From: Pseudonocardiales bacterium
Lineage (GTDB): Bacteria; Actinomycetota; Actinomycetes; Mycobacteriales; Jatrophihabitantaceae
DNA length: 12,478 nt
NCBI GenBank assembly: GCA_030840415.1
Contig: JAVEEO010000151.1
Location: 1 to 12,478, forward strand
Direction of reading: 5' to 3'
A model generated the notes under the pieces. It was given only the letters and a program-made list of their open reading frames with translations, made no database searches and was not told the origin of the DNA. How positions within the stretch are numbered: position 1 is the stretch's first letter; every line of letters starts with the position of its first letter. Shown piece after piece: positions 1 to 6,998 of this stretch. The translations under genes and the position numbers were made by a program.

Positions 1-1057
1 TGGAACCTACCGCTTCTCGCTGCAGGCCGGCGCCTACGTCACGGTGTACCTCGACGGCCACCGGGTCGTGTCGTTCACGCCGTACTTCGAGCCCACCCAG
101 AACGGTCTGATCCGGTTGTCCGCCGGTCCGCACCACGTCCGGGTCGAGGTCCGGCCCTTCGTGCACGACCCGGTCACCGTCGAGGCGTTCGCCGTCCAAG
201 CCGGGCTGCACCTCGGCTGGCAGCCGCGTGAGGACCGGTTGGTAGGCCGGGCCGCCGCCGCGGCCAAGGCTGCCGAGGTCGCAGTGGTGGTCGCCTCCGC
301 GCCGGCCAGCGAGGGGTGGGACCGCCGCTCGCTGGCCCTGCCGGCCGACCAGGACGCGCTGATCGCCGCCGTCGCCGCGGCAAACCCGCGCACCATCGTG
401 GTGCTCAACGCCGCCGGCGCGGTCACGATGCCCTGGCTGTCCAAGGTCGCCGGCGTGGTCGAGATCTGGTTCCCCGGCCAGACCGCCGGCACGGCGCTGG
501 CCCGGGTGCTCTTCGGCGACGCCAACCCGTCCGGCAAGCTGCCGGTGACCTTCCCCGCCAGCGACGCGCAGGGCCCGGCACGCTCGTCCGTCGACTATCC
601 CGGCGACGGCACGGACGTGTACTACAGCGAGGGCACAGCCATCGGGTACCGGTGGTTCGACGCGCGGCACCAGCAGCCGCTGTTCCCATTCGGCTTCGGG
701 CTGTCCTACACCAGCTTCCGGTTCTCAGGCCTGCAGGTGTCCAGGTCCGGGTCCGGCTACACGGTCACGGCCCGGGTGACCAACACCGGGTCCCGGACGG
801 GTGCGGAGGTCGCCCAGCTATACGTCGGCTCGCCGGCGAGTGCGCACGAGCCGCTGCGCCAGCTCAAGGCGTACGCGAAGCTGAACCTCGCGCCCGGCCG
901 GACCGGCGTCGTTCGCCTCGAACTGCCCCGCAGCGCGCTTGCCGCGTGGAACGCCGATACCGGCTGGCGGGTCGCCGCGGGCACCTACCGGCTCTACGTC
1001 GGCGATTCCTCCCGCAACCTGCCGCTGCGGACCGAGGTGCAGGTCGGGCAGGACTGA
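1..1057 (+). CDS. Family 3 glycoside hydrolase (beta-glucosidase type), 3' part only
   Basis: The reading frame is open from base 2, so the gene begins before the window; 351 residues are visible. The first ~60 residues, with YLDGHRV and HHVRVEV, look like the end of a PA14 carbohydrate-binding insert. The GH3 C-terminal (alpha/beta sandwich) domain follows: SEGWDR at about bases 308-325, LALPADQDALI, VVLNAAG, the WFPGQTAGTALA segment and LFGDANPSGKLPVTFP, all classic GH3 landmarks. The Glu of SEGWDR lies where GH3 enzymes place the acid/base region. FPFGFGLSYTSF then leads into a fibronectin-III-like domain (VTNTGSRTGAEVAQLYV) running to the stop. Enzymes of this architecture remove non-reducing beta-linked sugars from oligosaccharides or glycosides. 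The substrate, the nucleophile Asp and any signal peptide lie outside or cannot be read. No convincing terminator follows; only a 5-base stem (CAGGT/ACCTG, 1106-1119) is seen. Confidence 0.93.
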   Translation, partial: GTYRFSLQAGAYVTVYLDGHRVVSFTPYFEPTQNGLIRLSAGPHHVRVEVRPFVHDPVTVEAFAVQAGLHLGWQPREDRLVGRAAAAAKAAEVAVVVASAPASEGWDRRSLALPADQDALIAAVAAANPRTIVVLNAAGAVTMPWLSKVAGVVEIWFPGQTAGTALARVLFGDANPSGKLPVTFPASDAQGPARSSVDYPGDGTDVYYSEGTAIGYRWFDARHQQPLFPFGFGLSYTSFRFSGLQVSRSGSGYTVTARVTNTGSRTGAEVAQLYVGSPASAHEPLRQLKAYAKLNLAPGRTGVVRLELPRSALAAWNADTGWRVAAGTYRLYVGDSSRNLPLRTEVQVGQD

Positions 1058-1153
1058 GCTCGACGGGCCGTTCGGCTCGCTCGCGGGACCACCTCGAGGG
1101 GTCGGCAGGTAGCCACCTGGCGGCCCATCGCAACGACACTCCCACCCGGGTAA

Positions 1154-1182
1154 TTGACGCGCTGCTAACGCGGTCCTAACCT
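1154..1182 (+). promoter_or_regulatory. Candidate promoter of the lodA-like operon
   Basis: TTGACG (1154-1159) is separated by exactly 17 bases from TAACCT (1177-1182), which fits the actinobacterial housekeeping pattern TTGACn-N17-TAnnnT. Transcription would begin near 1189, giving a leader of about 70 bases before the ATG at 1261. The -10 overlaps the first arm of the inverted-repeat cluster, so a protein bound there could block or reposition polymerase. This is read by eye from consensus; no start site has been mapped. Confidence 0.5.
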
Positions 1183-1217
1183 GACCCCAATTAGGCGGTT
1201 AGGGGTCAGTACTGACC
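1175..1217. promoter_or_regulatory. Nested inverted repeats and a 14-base palindrome: likely operator
   Basis: Three perfect symmetries are packed into 43 bases: CCTAACC (1175-1181) with GGTTAGG (1197-1203); CTGACCCC (1181-1188) with GGGGTCAG (1202-1209); and the self-complementary 14-mer GGTCAGTACTGACC (1204-1217). The half-site CTGACC/GGTCAG therefore occurs three times. The cluster overlaps the candidate -10 and the start of the leader, a typical place for a dimeric repressor. The arms compete with one another, so a leader RNA structure is also possible. No regulator gene is present in the window. Confidence 0.5.
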
Positions 1218-1260
1218 TTCGTCCTGAATCGCCTCGATCATCCTCCTGAGGGGTAACCGC

Positions 1261-4200
1261 ATGTCCTCCAGCATCCGCATCCATCCGGCCATCGGCGTCG
1301 CCCGGGTGGGCAACAGCACCGAGTGCAACCTGGCTCCGGAAACCCTGACCGGCATGACCCAGCCGGACGGTCTGCTCGGCGGCCTGCCGATCCGGCCCGG
1401 CACCGAGTCCGACACCATCACCAGCGCCGACCTGCGGGACGGCGATGGCGCCCTGCGCCGGCAGGCGGTCCGGTTCCGGTTGTACGCCTACCCCGAGACC
1501 GGAGCCGGGACCTGGCCCAGCTCCCAGGGCGAGGAGATCACCATCGGCTCGCTGGTCGACGGCAAGACCGTCACCGACATCATCTGGACCGTTCACGTGG
1601 CCAACAAGAAGGCCAACACGTTCGTGCTGGTCGAGGCCGAGGACCAGCCCCAGGGGATCAGCGGATACCAGAACGGCCAACTGCCACCGATCCGCAACTC
1701 GGAGTACCCGGCCGCCGGAACCCGCCAGCCGGCCGACAAGCTCGCCACCCTCAACGACCCGGCCCGGGTACGGGCCCTGACCATCGATCCGGGCCCTCGC
1801 ACCGTCTCCGGTGCGGGGGCGACGCCGGTGGCCTTCGACCGCGCCACCGCGGCCAGCTTCCTGCCCGCCGGCTCCGGCACGGTCACCCCGCTGCCGGACT
1901 ACCCGATGTCGTTCCCGTCCGACACCTTTCCCGAACTGCAGGCCCTCGACGGCCAGATCACCACGCTCGGCGACATCAGCACCGACCGGCTCGGGCGGCT
2001 GGTGTTCGCCGGGGGCCGCGGCAAGGCCGCGGGCTGGCCGGTGAAAGGCGTCCCAGCCCCGCTCGACGACGACGTCAACAACGACCAGTGGTTCGACGAC
2101 ACGGCTGACGGCCCGGTCCGCGCCACGCTGGTGTTCACCGACGGCACCACGCTCGAGGCGCACAGCGCCTGGGTGGCGACCACCGACCCCGGGTTCGCCC
2201 CGCAGATCCTCAACATCGTCTCGCTCTGGGACGACATCTACGACGTCTGGGTCCGCGAGCTGGCACTGGCACCGGAGATCTTCTCCGGCGGGCGCTACAA
2301 CGACAGCTACCAGCCCCTGTTCGACAGCCAGATCCAGCCGATCTTTCGGGCCGCCGCGCTGCAGCAGTGGACCACCAACATGAACCCGCACGCGCAGTCC
2401 TCGCACGCCGAGCTGAACGCCATCACCGCCACCACCGAGCCCTGGTCCACCTCGGTCGCCGGACTGACCGCCATCTTCCGCGACCCGAACCGACCCGAGC
2501 AGTACAGCAACACCACGCTGATGCCCTTGGCGCTCGGCGATGCCAACGAGAGCATGCTGGCCCTGCGCAAGACCCAGCACTTCTTCCTCACCCGGTGGAA
2601 CGCGGGCACCGAATGCTTCCGGCCCGGTCCCGGCCCGGCCCTCGGGCCTGGCGAGCTGCTCGACAAGGCGGCGCTGACCAACTGCCTGGGCGGCCGGTTC
2701 AGTCCCGGCATCGACCTGACGTTCGTGGTGCGCGATCCCGAAATCTATGTGCAGAACTGGCAGAACTCCGGTGGCGGCCCGTTCCGGATCGTGGCCGCCA
2801 CCCTCGACTACACCGCCGCCGTCAACTCGCGTCCGCTGCTGACGGCCGGCTACGTACCCGACCACGTCTATGCCGACGGCCTGGAGCCCGGTGACCTGAC
2901 CAAGTTCATGGCCCTGCCCTGGCACACCGACTACAACTCGTGCGCGACGCACCCGCCGTCGCCCAACCCGACCGGCAACCGCCGGCTGTTCTGGTCGTGG
3001 CCGGCCCAGCGTCCGGTCGCGGTGTTCAGCGCCGCCGACATCTGGCAGGACACCGTGGACGTGCCCAACAAGGCGCAGCTCGGCCAGCAGCGCTGGTCCG
3101 TTCGCGGCCCGGGCACCGACTCCGCCGCGCCGGAGAACTGGGGCCGGTTCCAACCGCCGATCGCCCAGATGCTGGACAACTGGCACCGGATCGGGGTGGT
3201 CCTGCAGGCGCCGGCGATCGAGGACGCCGCGGCCGGAGCCGACGCGGACTGGTTCCTCGAGACCGGCAGCCAGCTGACCGACACCGAGCTGACCCCGGTC
3301 CAGCCCTTCCCCAACTACGCCGCCAACCCGATCGATCCCGACACCGAACCCATCGACGAGCGCGAGCTGTTCCACAAGCTGTTGAACTTCACCGACAACC
3401 CCGACGTGCTGCAGCCGGCCCGGGCCTACACCGAGTACTACCTGGCCCAGGCCGAGGCGCTGTCCAACGACCCGCACGCGCCGGCCGACCAGAAGTACTT
3501 CCCGTACAGCAAGCAGGCCCTGCAGGACCGGCTGAACTTCATCTACCAGGAGCTGGTGGACACGGCCAACACCACCACCCCCACCACCGATCCGGACTTC
3601 ACCACCCGGGCCAGCATGATCACCCGGATCATCCAGTTCGCGCCGTTCAACCTGCTCGACGGTGCGTGGCTGCGCAACATCGGTGAGACCGGCCCGATGG
3701 ACGAGGTGCGCTCGCTGCTCTACTCGGTCTCGATGGACGAGCTGGGCGACGGCGACATCTCCAAGAACCACTGCAACATCTACCTCGACCTGTGCCACTC
3801 CGTCGGCTACTACCCGCCGCCGGTGAACACCCCGGAATTCGCCTTCGACCCGCAGTTCCTGCAGAGCGCGTTTACCCTGCCGGCCTTCGAACTGGCGATC
3901 TCGCAGTTCTCCCAGGACTACTACCCCGAACTGCTCGGCATGACACTGCAGTTGGAATGGGAGGTCGTCGACCTCAAGCCGACCCGGGACCTGCTGGACT
4001 TCTTCGGCATCGATTCGCACTTCTACGTCATGCACATCGGCATCGACAACGCGGTGAACGGGCACGGCCAGCGGGCTGCCGAGGCGATCGACATCTACCT
4101 GGAGAACGTCCGGGCCAGCGGGGGTGACGAGGCGGTGCAGGCGGCCTGGCGGCGGATCTGGACCGGCTTCGTGGCCTTCGGCACCACCGGCGACTTCGGT

Positions 4201-4977
4201 CAGGACCTCGTCGACCTGGTGCACGCCAAGCCGTCGCTGCGCTCGCAGGTGCTGGCGATGATCCGGGAGAAGGCCGAGTACGGCAGCCTCAACCACCAGC
4301 AGTACACCGTCGGCGCCACCCGGATCGACGAATGGTTCGCCGATCCCGAGGGATTCCTCGACGCCCTTGTCACCCACGACTACCTGGTGCCGGGGGACTG
4401 GGCCAACAGCAAGCTCAACGCGCTGATGGACTTCGAGACCGGGCCGATGTTCCGGGTGTTCACCGACGACGAGATCGCGCTGTGGGCGGCCTATACCCAA
4501 TCGCTGGGCCAGCCCGTCCCGCCGCCTCCGCCGCCGGTCACCTCGTGGGCGCGGGCGATGACCGACCTGATCGACGAGCTTCGGCCGGTCCAGCAAGGCA
4601 ATCCCGCCCACCAGGCCCAGTTCATGACCGCCGAGGACGGCCTGTCGCACAGCGTCGCCTGGTGGTTCACCCAGCCGACGCAAGACATTCTGAACGCGCT
4701 GATGTCGCAGCGGAACCAACTGGTGGTGCCCGGGCAGCCCGGCGCCAGCCCCTTCCTGACCGAGCTCACCGCGCCGGCCGGGCCGATGGGGCCGATCTTC
4801 GACCTGCCCGCCCGCACCTCGCCCGGGCTGACCCGGCGTGAGGTGCTGACCTGCTGGGTCACCGAGGGCTGTCCGACGGTGCTCGACCAGCACACCACCC
4901 TGCGGGTGAACACCCCGCAGGTCATCCGGGAACTGCACCCGACCGGCCGCATCCTCGGCATGGGAGCGGTGCACTGA
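1261..4977 (+). CDS. lodA-like: LodA/GoxA-type CTQ oxidase fused to a haem-oxygenase-like diiron oxidase domain
   Basis: This 1238-residue protein starts at an ATG preceded by GAGGGG seven bases upstream. Residues 7-19 (IHPAIGVARVGNS) are the N-terminal signature of LodA/GoxA enzymes, which oxidatively deaminate amino acids and release ammonia and hydrogen peroxide using a cofactor made from a crosslinked Cys and Trp. D557-x3-C561 matches the D-x3-C spacing of the maturation Asp and cofactor Cys known in LodA; W578 or W580, in WSWPAQRP, is the likely partner Trp. This part ends near residue 668. Known LodA is about 726 residues, so the remaining ~570 are extra. They resemble the 'iron-containing redox enzyme' family: LLDGAWL (~798-804), DELGDG...H (E827, H837), PELLGM...LEWE (889-901), H925-x3-D929-x5-H935, then AEYGSLNHQQY and GPMFRVFT. 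A proline run (1087-1092) separates the final tail. No signal peptide or membrane segment is seen. The adjacent lodB-like gene supports the CTQ call. The substrate cannot be told. Confidence 0.88.
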   Translation: MSSSIRIHPAIGVARVGNSTECNLAPETLTGMTQPDGLLGGLPIRPGTESDTITSADLRDGDGALRRQAVRFRLYAYPETGAGTWPSSQGEEITIGSLVDGKTVTDIIWTVHVANKKANTFVLVEAEDQPQGISGYQNGQLPPIRNSEYPAAGTRQPADKLATLNDPARVRALTIDPGPRTVSGAGATPVAFDRATAASFLPAGSGTVTPLPDYPMSFPSDTFPELQALDGQITTLGDISTDRLGRLVFAGGRGKAAGWPVKGVPAPLDDDVNNDQWFDDTADGPVRATLVFTDGTTLEAHSAWVATTDPGFAPQILNIVSLWDDIYDVWVRELALAPEIFSGGRYNDSYQPLFDSQIQPIFRAAALQQWTTNMNPHAQSSHAELNAITATTEPWSTSVAGLTAIFRDPNRPEQYSNTTLMPLALGDANESMLALRKTQHFFLTRWNAGTECFRPGPGPALGPGELLDKAALTNCLGGRFSPGIDLTFVVRDPEIYVQNWQNSGGGPFRIVAATLDYTAAVNSRPLLTAGYVPDHVYADGLEPGDLTKFMALPWHTDYNSCATHPPSPNPTGNRRLFWSWPAQRPVAVFSAADIWQDTVDVPNKAQLGQQRWSVRGPGTDSAAPENWGRFQPPIAQMLDNWHRIGVVLQAPAIEDAAAGADADWFLETGSQLTDTELTPVQPFPNYAANPIDPDTEPIDERELFHKLLNFTDNPDVLQPARAYTEYYLAQAEALSNDPHAPADQKYFPYSKQALQDRLNFIYQELVDTANTTTPTTDPDFTTRASMITRIIQFAPFNLLDGAWLRNIGETGPMDEVRSLLYSVSMDELGDGDISKNHCNIYLDLCHSVGYYPPPVNTPEFAFDPQFLQSAFTLPAFELAISQFSQDYYPELLGMTLQLEWEVVDLKPTRDLLDFFGIDSHFYVMHIGIDNAVNGHGQRAAEAIDIYLENVRASGGDEAVQAAWRRIWTGFVAFGTTGDFGQDLVDLVHAKPSLRSQVLAMIREKAEYGSLNHQQYTVGATRIDEWFADPEGFLDALVTHDYLVPGDWANSKLNALMDFETGPMFRVFTDDEIALWAAYTQSLGQPVPPPPPPVTSWARAMTDLIDELRPVQQGNPAHQAQFMTAEDGLSHSVAWWFTQPTQDILNALMSQRNQLVVPGQPGASPFLTELTAPAGPMGPIFDLPARTSPGLTRREVLTCWVTEGCPTVLDQHTTLRVNTPQVIRELHPTGRILGMGAVH
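4962..4976 (+). promoter_or_regulatory. Ribosome binding site and CTG start of the lodB-like gene
   Basis: GGGAG (4962-4966) is followed by seven bases and then CTG (4974-4976), whose last two bases are part of the TGA stop of the upstream gene. This is the only initiator-like codon in the lodB frame that keeps the FAD-binding GAGVAG motif intact at the expected distance from the N terminus. Use of CTG is inferred from the frame. Confidence 0.5.
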
Positions 4978-6140
4978 CCGCTGGCTCCACCGCCGGGTAC
5001 TGCGACGTCCTGATCGCGGGCGCCGGGGTGGCGGGTTGCGCCACCGCGATCGCGATCGCGAGCCGGCGTCCGGATCTCACCGTCTGGCTGGCGGGTGTCC
5101 CGCACGGGCGCCCGCCGGTCGGCGAGAGCATCCCGCCGGACAGCCGGCCGCTGCTGGAGCGGCTCGGAGTGCTGGCCGACTTCCTGGCCGACGGGCACCA
5201 GCCCTGCCTCGGCAGCGCATCGGCCTGGGGCAGTGCGGCGCTCGGTCACAACGATTTCCTGACCAACCCGTACGGCACCGGTTGGCATCTGGATCGGGCC
5301 CGGTTCGAGCAATTGCTTCTCGACCGGGCCCGATCCGGCACCACCCGGGTGCTGGCCGGCTGGACGGCCCGGACCGTCGCCGCGCAGGGCAGCCGCCTGA
5401 TCCAGTTCACCCTTACCTCGCCGGGACAGGCGCCGCTTACCGGCACGGCCGGGTTCGTGGTGGACGCCACCGGTAGCGCCGCCTCGATTGGCCGTCAGCT
5501 CGCCGCCGTCCACCGCTGGCACGACCGGCTGGTACTGGCCACCGCATTCTTCCGGGCACCGGAGGCCGCGCCACCCTCCCGCCTCACCGTGCTGGAGGCG
5601 ACCGAGGACGGCTGGTGGTACCTCGCCGGGCTGCCCGGCAACCGGCTGACGGTGGCGTTCGCCAGCGATTCCGAGCACTTCCGCGATACCGGTACTGCCC
5701 GTTGGCCGGCCTGGGTGCAGGGACTGGCCGACACCAGGCACATCGCGCGGCGACTGTCCGGCAGCCAGTTGCTCTCTCGGGAACTGGTCAATCTCAGCGC
5801 GTCGTCGCGCCGGCTGGAACCGATCGCCGGGCCGGGTTGGCTGGCGGTGGGCGACGCGGCCTGCAGCTATGACCCGTTGTCGGCGCAGGGCATCCACCAG
5901 GCACTGCACACCGGACTGGCCGCGGCCGATGAGATCTGCGCGGGGCTGAGCGGTCCGGGACTGGTCTGCGCGGATTATGCCGCCCGGACCGCCGCGGACT
6001 TCGAGGAGTACCTGGCCAACCACCGCCACCTGTACGCCGCCGAACAGCGCTTCGCCGGTTCGCCATTCTGGCAGCGGCGCAGGGCAGCCGGAACCACCAC
6101 TTCTCCACAGCGCCAGATGTTGTCCACAGTCGTGTCGTGA
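4974..6140 (+). CDS. lodB-like: LodB-like FAD-dependent oxidoreductase (CTQ maturation partner)
   Basis: LodB proteins are flavoenzymes required to form the cysteine tryptophylquinone of the neighbouring LodA/GoxA oxidase, acting in the cytoplasm. The dinucleotide-binding motif GAGVAG lies at residues 16-21 when translation begins at CTG 4974. GESIPP (50-55) and GDAACSYDPLSAQG (293-306) are the other hallmarks of the LodB/FAD halogenase-like group, while a halogenase WxWxIP motif is absent. The first GTG in frame (5028) falls inside GAGVAG and would destroy FAD binding, and no ATG, GTG or TTG exists in frame between at least 4863 and 5028. I therefore choose CTG 4974, which overlaps the preceding stop (CTGA) and has GGGAG at 4962-4966, seven bases upstream. 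That gives 388 residues, close to the usual ~370. The overlap implies translational coupling with the oxidase gene. The exact start is inferred. Confidence 0.85.
   Translation: MTAGSTAGYCDVLIAGAGVAGCATAIAIASRRPDLTVWLAGVPHGRPPVGESIPPDSRPLLERLGVLADFLADGHQPCLGSASAWGSAALGHNDFLTNPYGTGWHLDRARFEQLLLDRARSGTTRVLAGWTARTVAAQGSRLIQFTLTSPGQAPLTGTAGFVVDATGSAASIGRQLAAVHRWHDRLVLATAFFRAPEAAPPSRLTVLEATEDGWWYLAGLPGNRLTVAFASDSEHFRDTGTARWPAWVQGLADTRHIARRLSGSQLLSRELVNLSASSRRLEPIAGPGWLAVGDAACSYDPLSAQGIHQALHTGLAAADEICAGLSGPGLVCADYAARTAADFEEYLANHRHLYAAEQRFAGSPFWQRRRAAGTTTSPQRQMLSTVVS
6101..6128 (+). other. Two DnaA-box-like 9-mers at the 3' end of the lodB-like gene
   Basis: TTGTCCACA (6120-6128) is identical to the actinobacterial DnaA-box consensus, and TTCTCCACA (6101-6109) differs by one base. 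They face the same way, 19 bases apart, inside the last codons of the lodB-like gene and about 50-80 bases before comEA. Two sites are too few for an origin. They could titrate DnaA, regulate comEA, or be chance within coding sequence. Confidence 0.3.
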
Positions 6141-6166
6141 GTCCACTTCCGGGGCTGACGGCTACC

Positions 6167-6182
6167 TAACGTCGTCCTGGTG
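6167..6182 (+). promoter_or_regulatory. Candidate -10 element for leaderless comEA
   Basis: TAACGT (6167-6172) fits TAnnnT and is followed by seven bases and the GTG at 6180, so transcription would begin at the start codon itself. Leaderless messages of this layout are common in actinobacteria. There is no purine-rich ribosome site before 6180, which agrees. No clear -35 is visible. Confidence 0.4.
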
Positions 6183-6998
6183 GAACGGGGCTACGAGCGG
6201 CAAGGGGTTGCGGCCCGGCTGGCGAGGGCGGCCGGGCTGGTGGGCCGGTTGCTGGGCAGCGCGGCTTCGGCACAGCTCGGTGCCGCGGACGCTGCCCGGC
6301 CGGCCGGGTTGTCCGGCGCCCGGGTCAATCCCGGCCGCCGTGGACTGCTGGCGATGGCGGTGGTCACCGTCGGGACGGTGCTGGTGGCCGGCGGCTGGGT
6401 GCTGGCTGCGCGGCCGCACCCGATGCTGGCCAGCGCGACTCCGGGCACCTCGCCATCCGATGCCGGGACCTCGGCGTCGCTGGCCCCGGGCGGCTCGCTG
6501 ACGTCACCGCGGCCCAGCTCGACGGCACCCGGCGCCGGTTCGGCGGCTGCCGGTTCGGCGCTGCTGGTCGTCGATGTGGCAGGCAAGGTGCGCCGGCCCG
6601 GTGTCTACCGATTGCCGCCCGGTGCCCGGGTCGAGGACGCGGTGCGAGCGGCGGGTGGCTTCGGCAACGGCGTGGATCCGGTGACGGTGAACCTGGCCCG
6701 CAAGCTGGTTGACGGCGAACAGGTGCTGATCGGGGTGCTGGGCGGTGCTGCCGCGGCGGGTGCAGGGCCGCCCGATCCGGGCGCGGCCGGGGCCGCGACG
6801 GCCGGCCCGCTGGATTTGAACTCGGCAACGCTAGCGCAACTCGACGCGCTGCCCGGGGTCGGGCCGGTGCTGGCCCAGCACATCCTGGACTGGCGTACCG
6901 GACACCGCCGCTTCGACTCCGTCGACCAGCTGAACGGCGTCACCGGAATCGGGGACAGCAAGTTCGCCGACCTGAAGCCACTGGTGACCGTCGGATGA
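6180..6998 (+). CDS. comEA: ComEA: competence DNA receptor (SLBB plus helix-hairpin-helix)
   Basis: ComEA binds double-stranded DNA outside the membrane during natural transformation and passes it to ComEC. The 272-residue protein has a basic cytoplasmic stretch, one membrane helix at about 55-76 (GLLAMAVVTVGTVLVAGGWV), and a Ser/Ala/Pro/Gly-rich linker to about 125. An SLBB domain follows (about 128-187; VDVAGKVRRPGVYRLPPGA), then a second low-complexity linker and a C-terminal pair of helix-hairpin-helix motifs (LDLNSATLAQLDALPGVGP from 211, VTGIGDSKFADLKPLV from 254). This is the full order expected of actinobacterial ComEA. The GTG at 6180 is chosen because it starts the frame and fits a leaderless promoter; a later start is possible since the first ~50 residues are not conserved. 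The stop overlaps the comEC ATG. Many actinomycetes keep comEA/comEC without demonstrated competence. Confidence 0.95.
   Translation: MERGYERQGVAARLARAAGLVGRLLGSAASAQLGAADAARPAGLSGARVNPGRRGLLAMAVVTVGTVLVAGGWVLAARPHPMLASATPGTSPSDAGTSASLAPGGSLTSPRPSSTAPGAGSAAAGSALLVVDVAGKVRRPGVYRLPPGARVEDAVRAAGGFGNGVDPVTVNLARKLVDGEQVLIGVLGGAAAAGAGPPDPGAAGAATAGPLDLNSATLAQLDALPGVGPVLAQHILDWRTGHRRFDSVDQLNGVTGIGDSKFADLKPLVTVG

Noticed and set aside
1106..1119. CAGGT/ACCTG hairpin as terminator of the glycoside hydrolase gene
   Set aside because: Only five paired bases and no T-run; too weak to call.
1165..4974. A 1269-residue open frame on the minus strand, antisense to the oxidase gene
   Set aside because: It is a by-product of high-GC codon bias; its translation is low-complexity Arg/Gly/Val-rich and has no recognisable domain, whereas the plus strand encodes clear LodA motifs.
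6101..6128. Replication origin near comEA
   Set aside because: Only two DnaA-like boxes, inside coding sequence, with no AT-rich region and no dnaA or dnaN nearby.
5028..6140. GTG 5028 as the start of the lodB-like gene
   Set aside because: It cuts through the FAD-binding GAGVAG motif, so the protein would not bind its cofactor.
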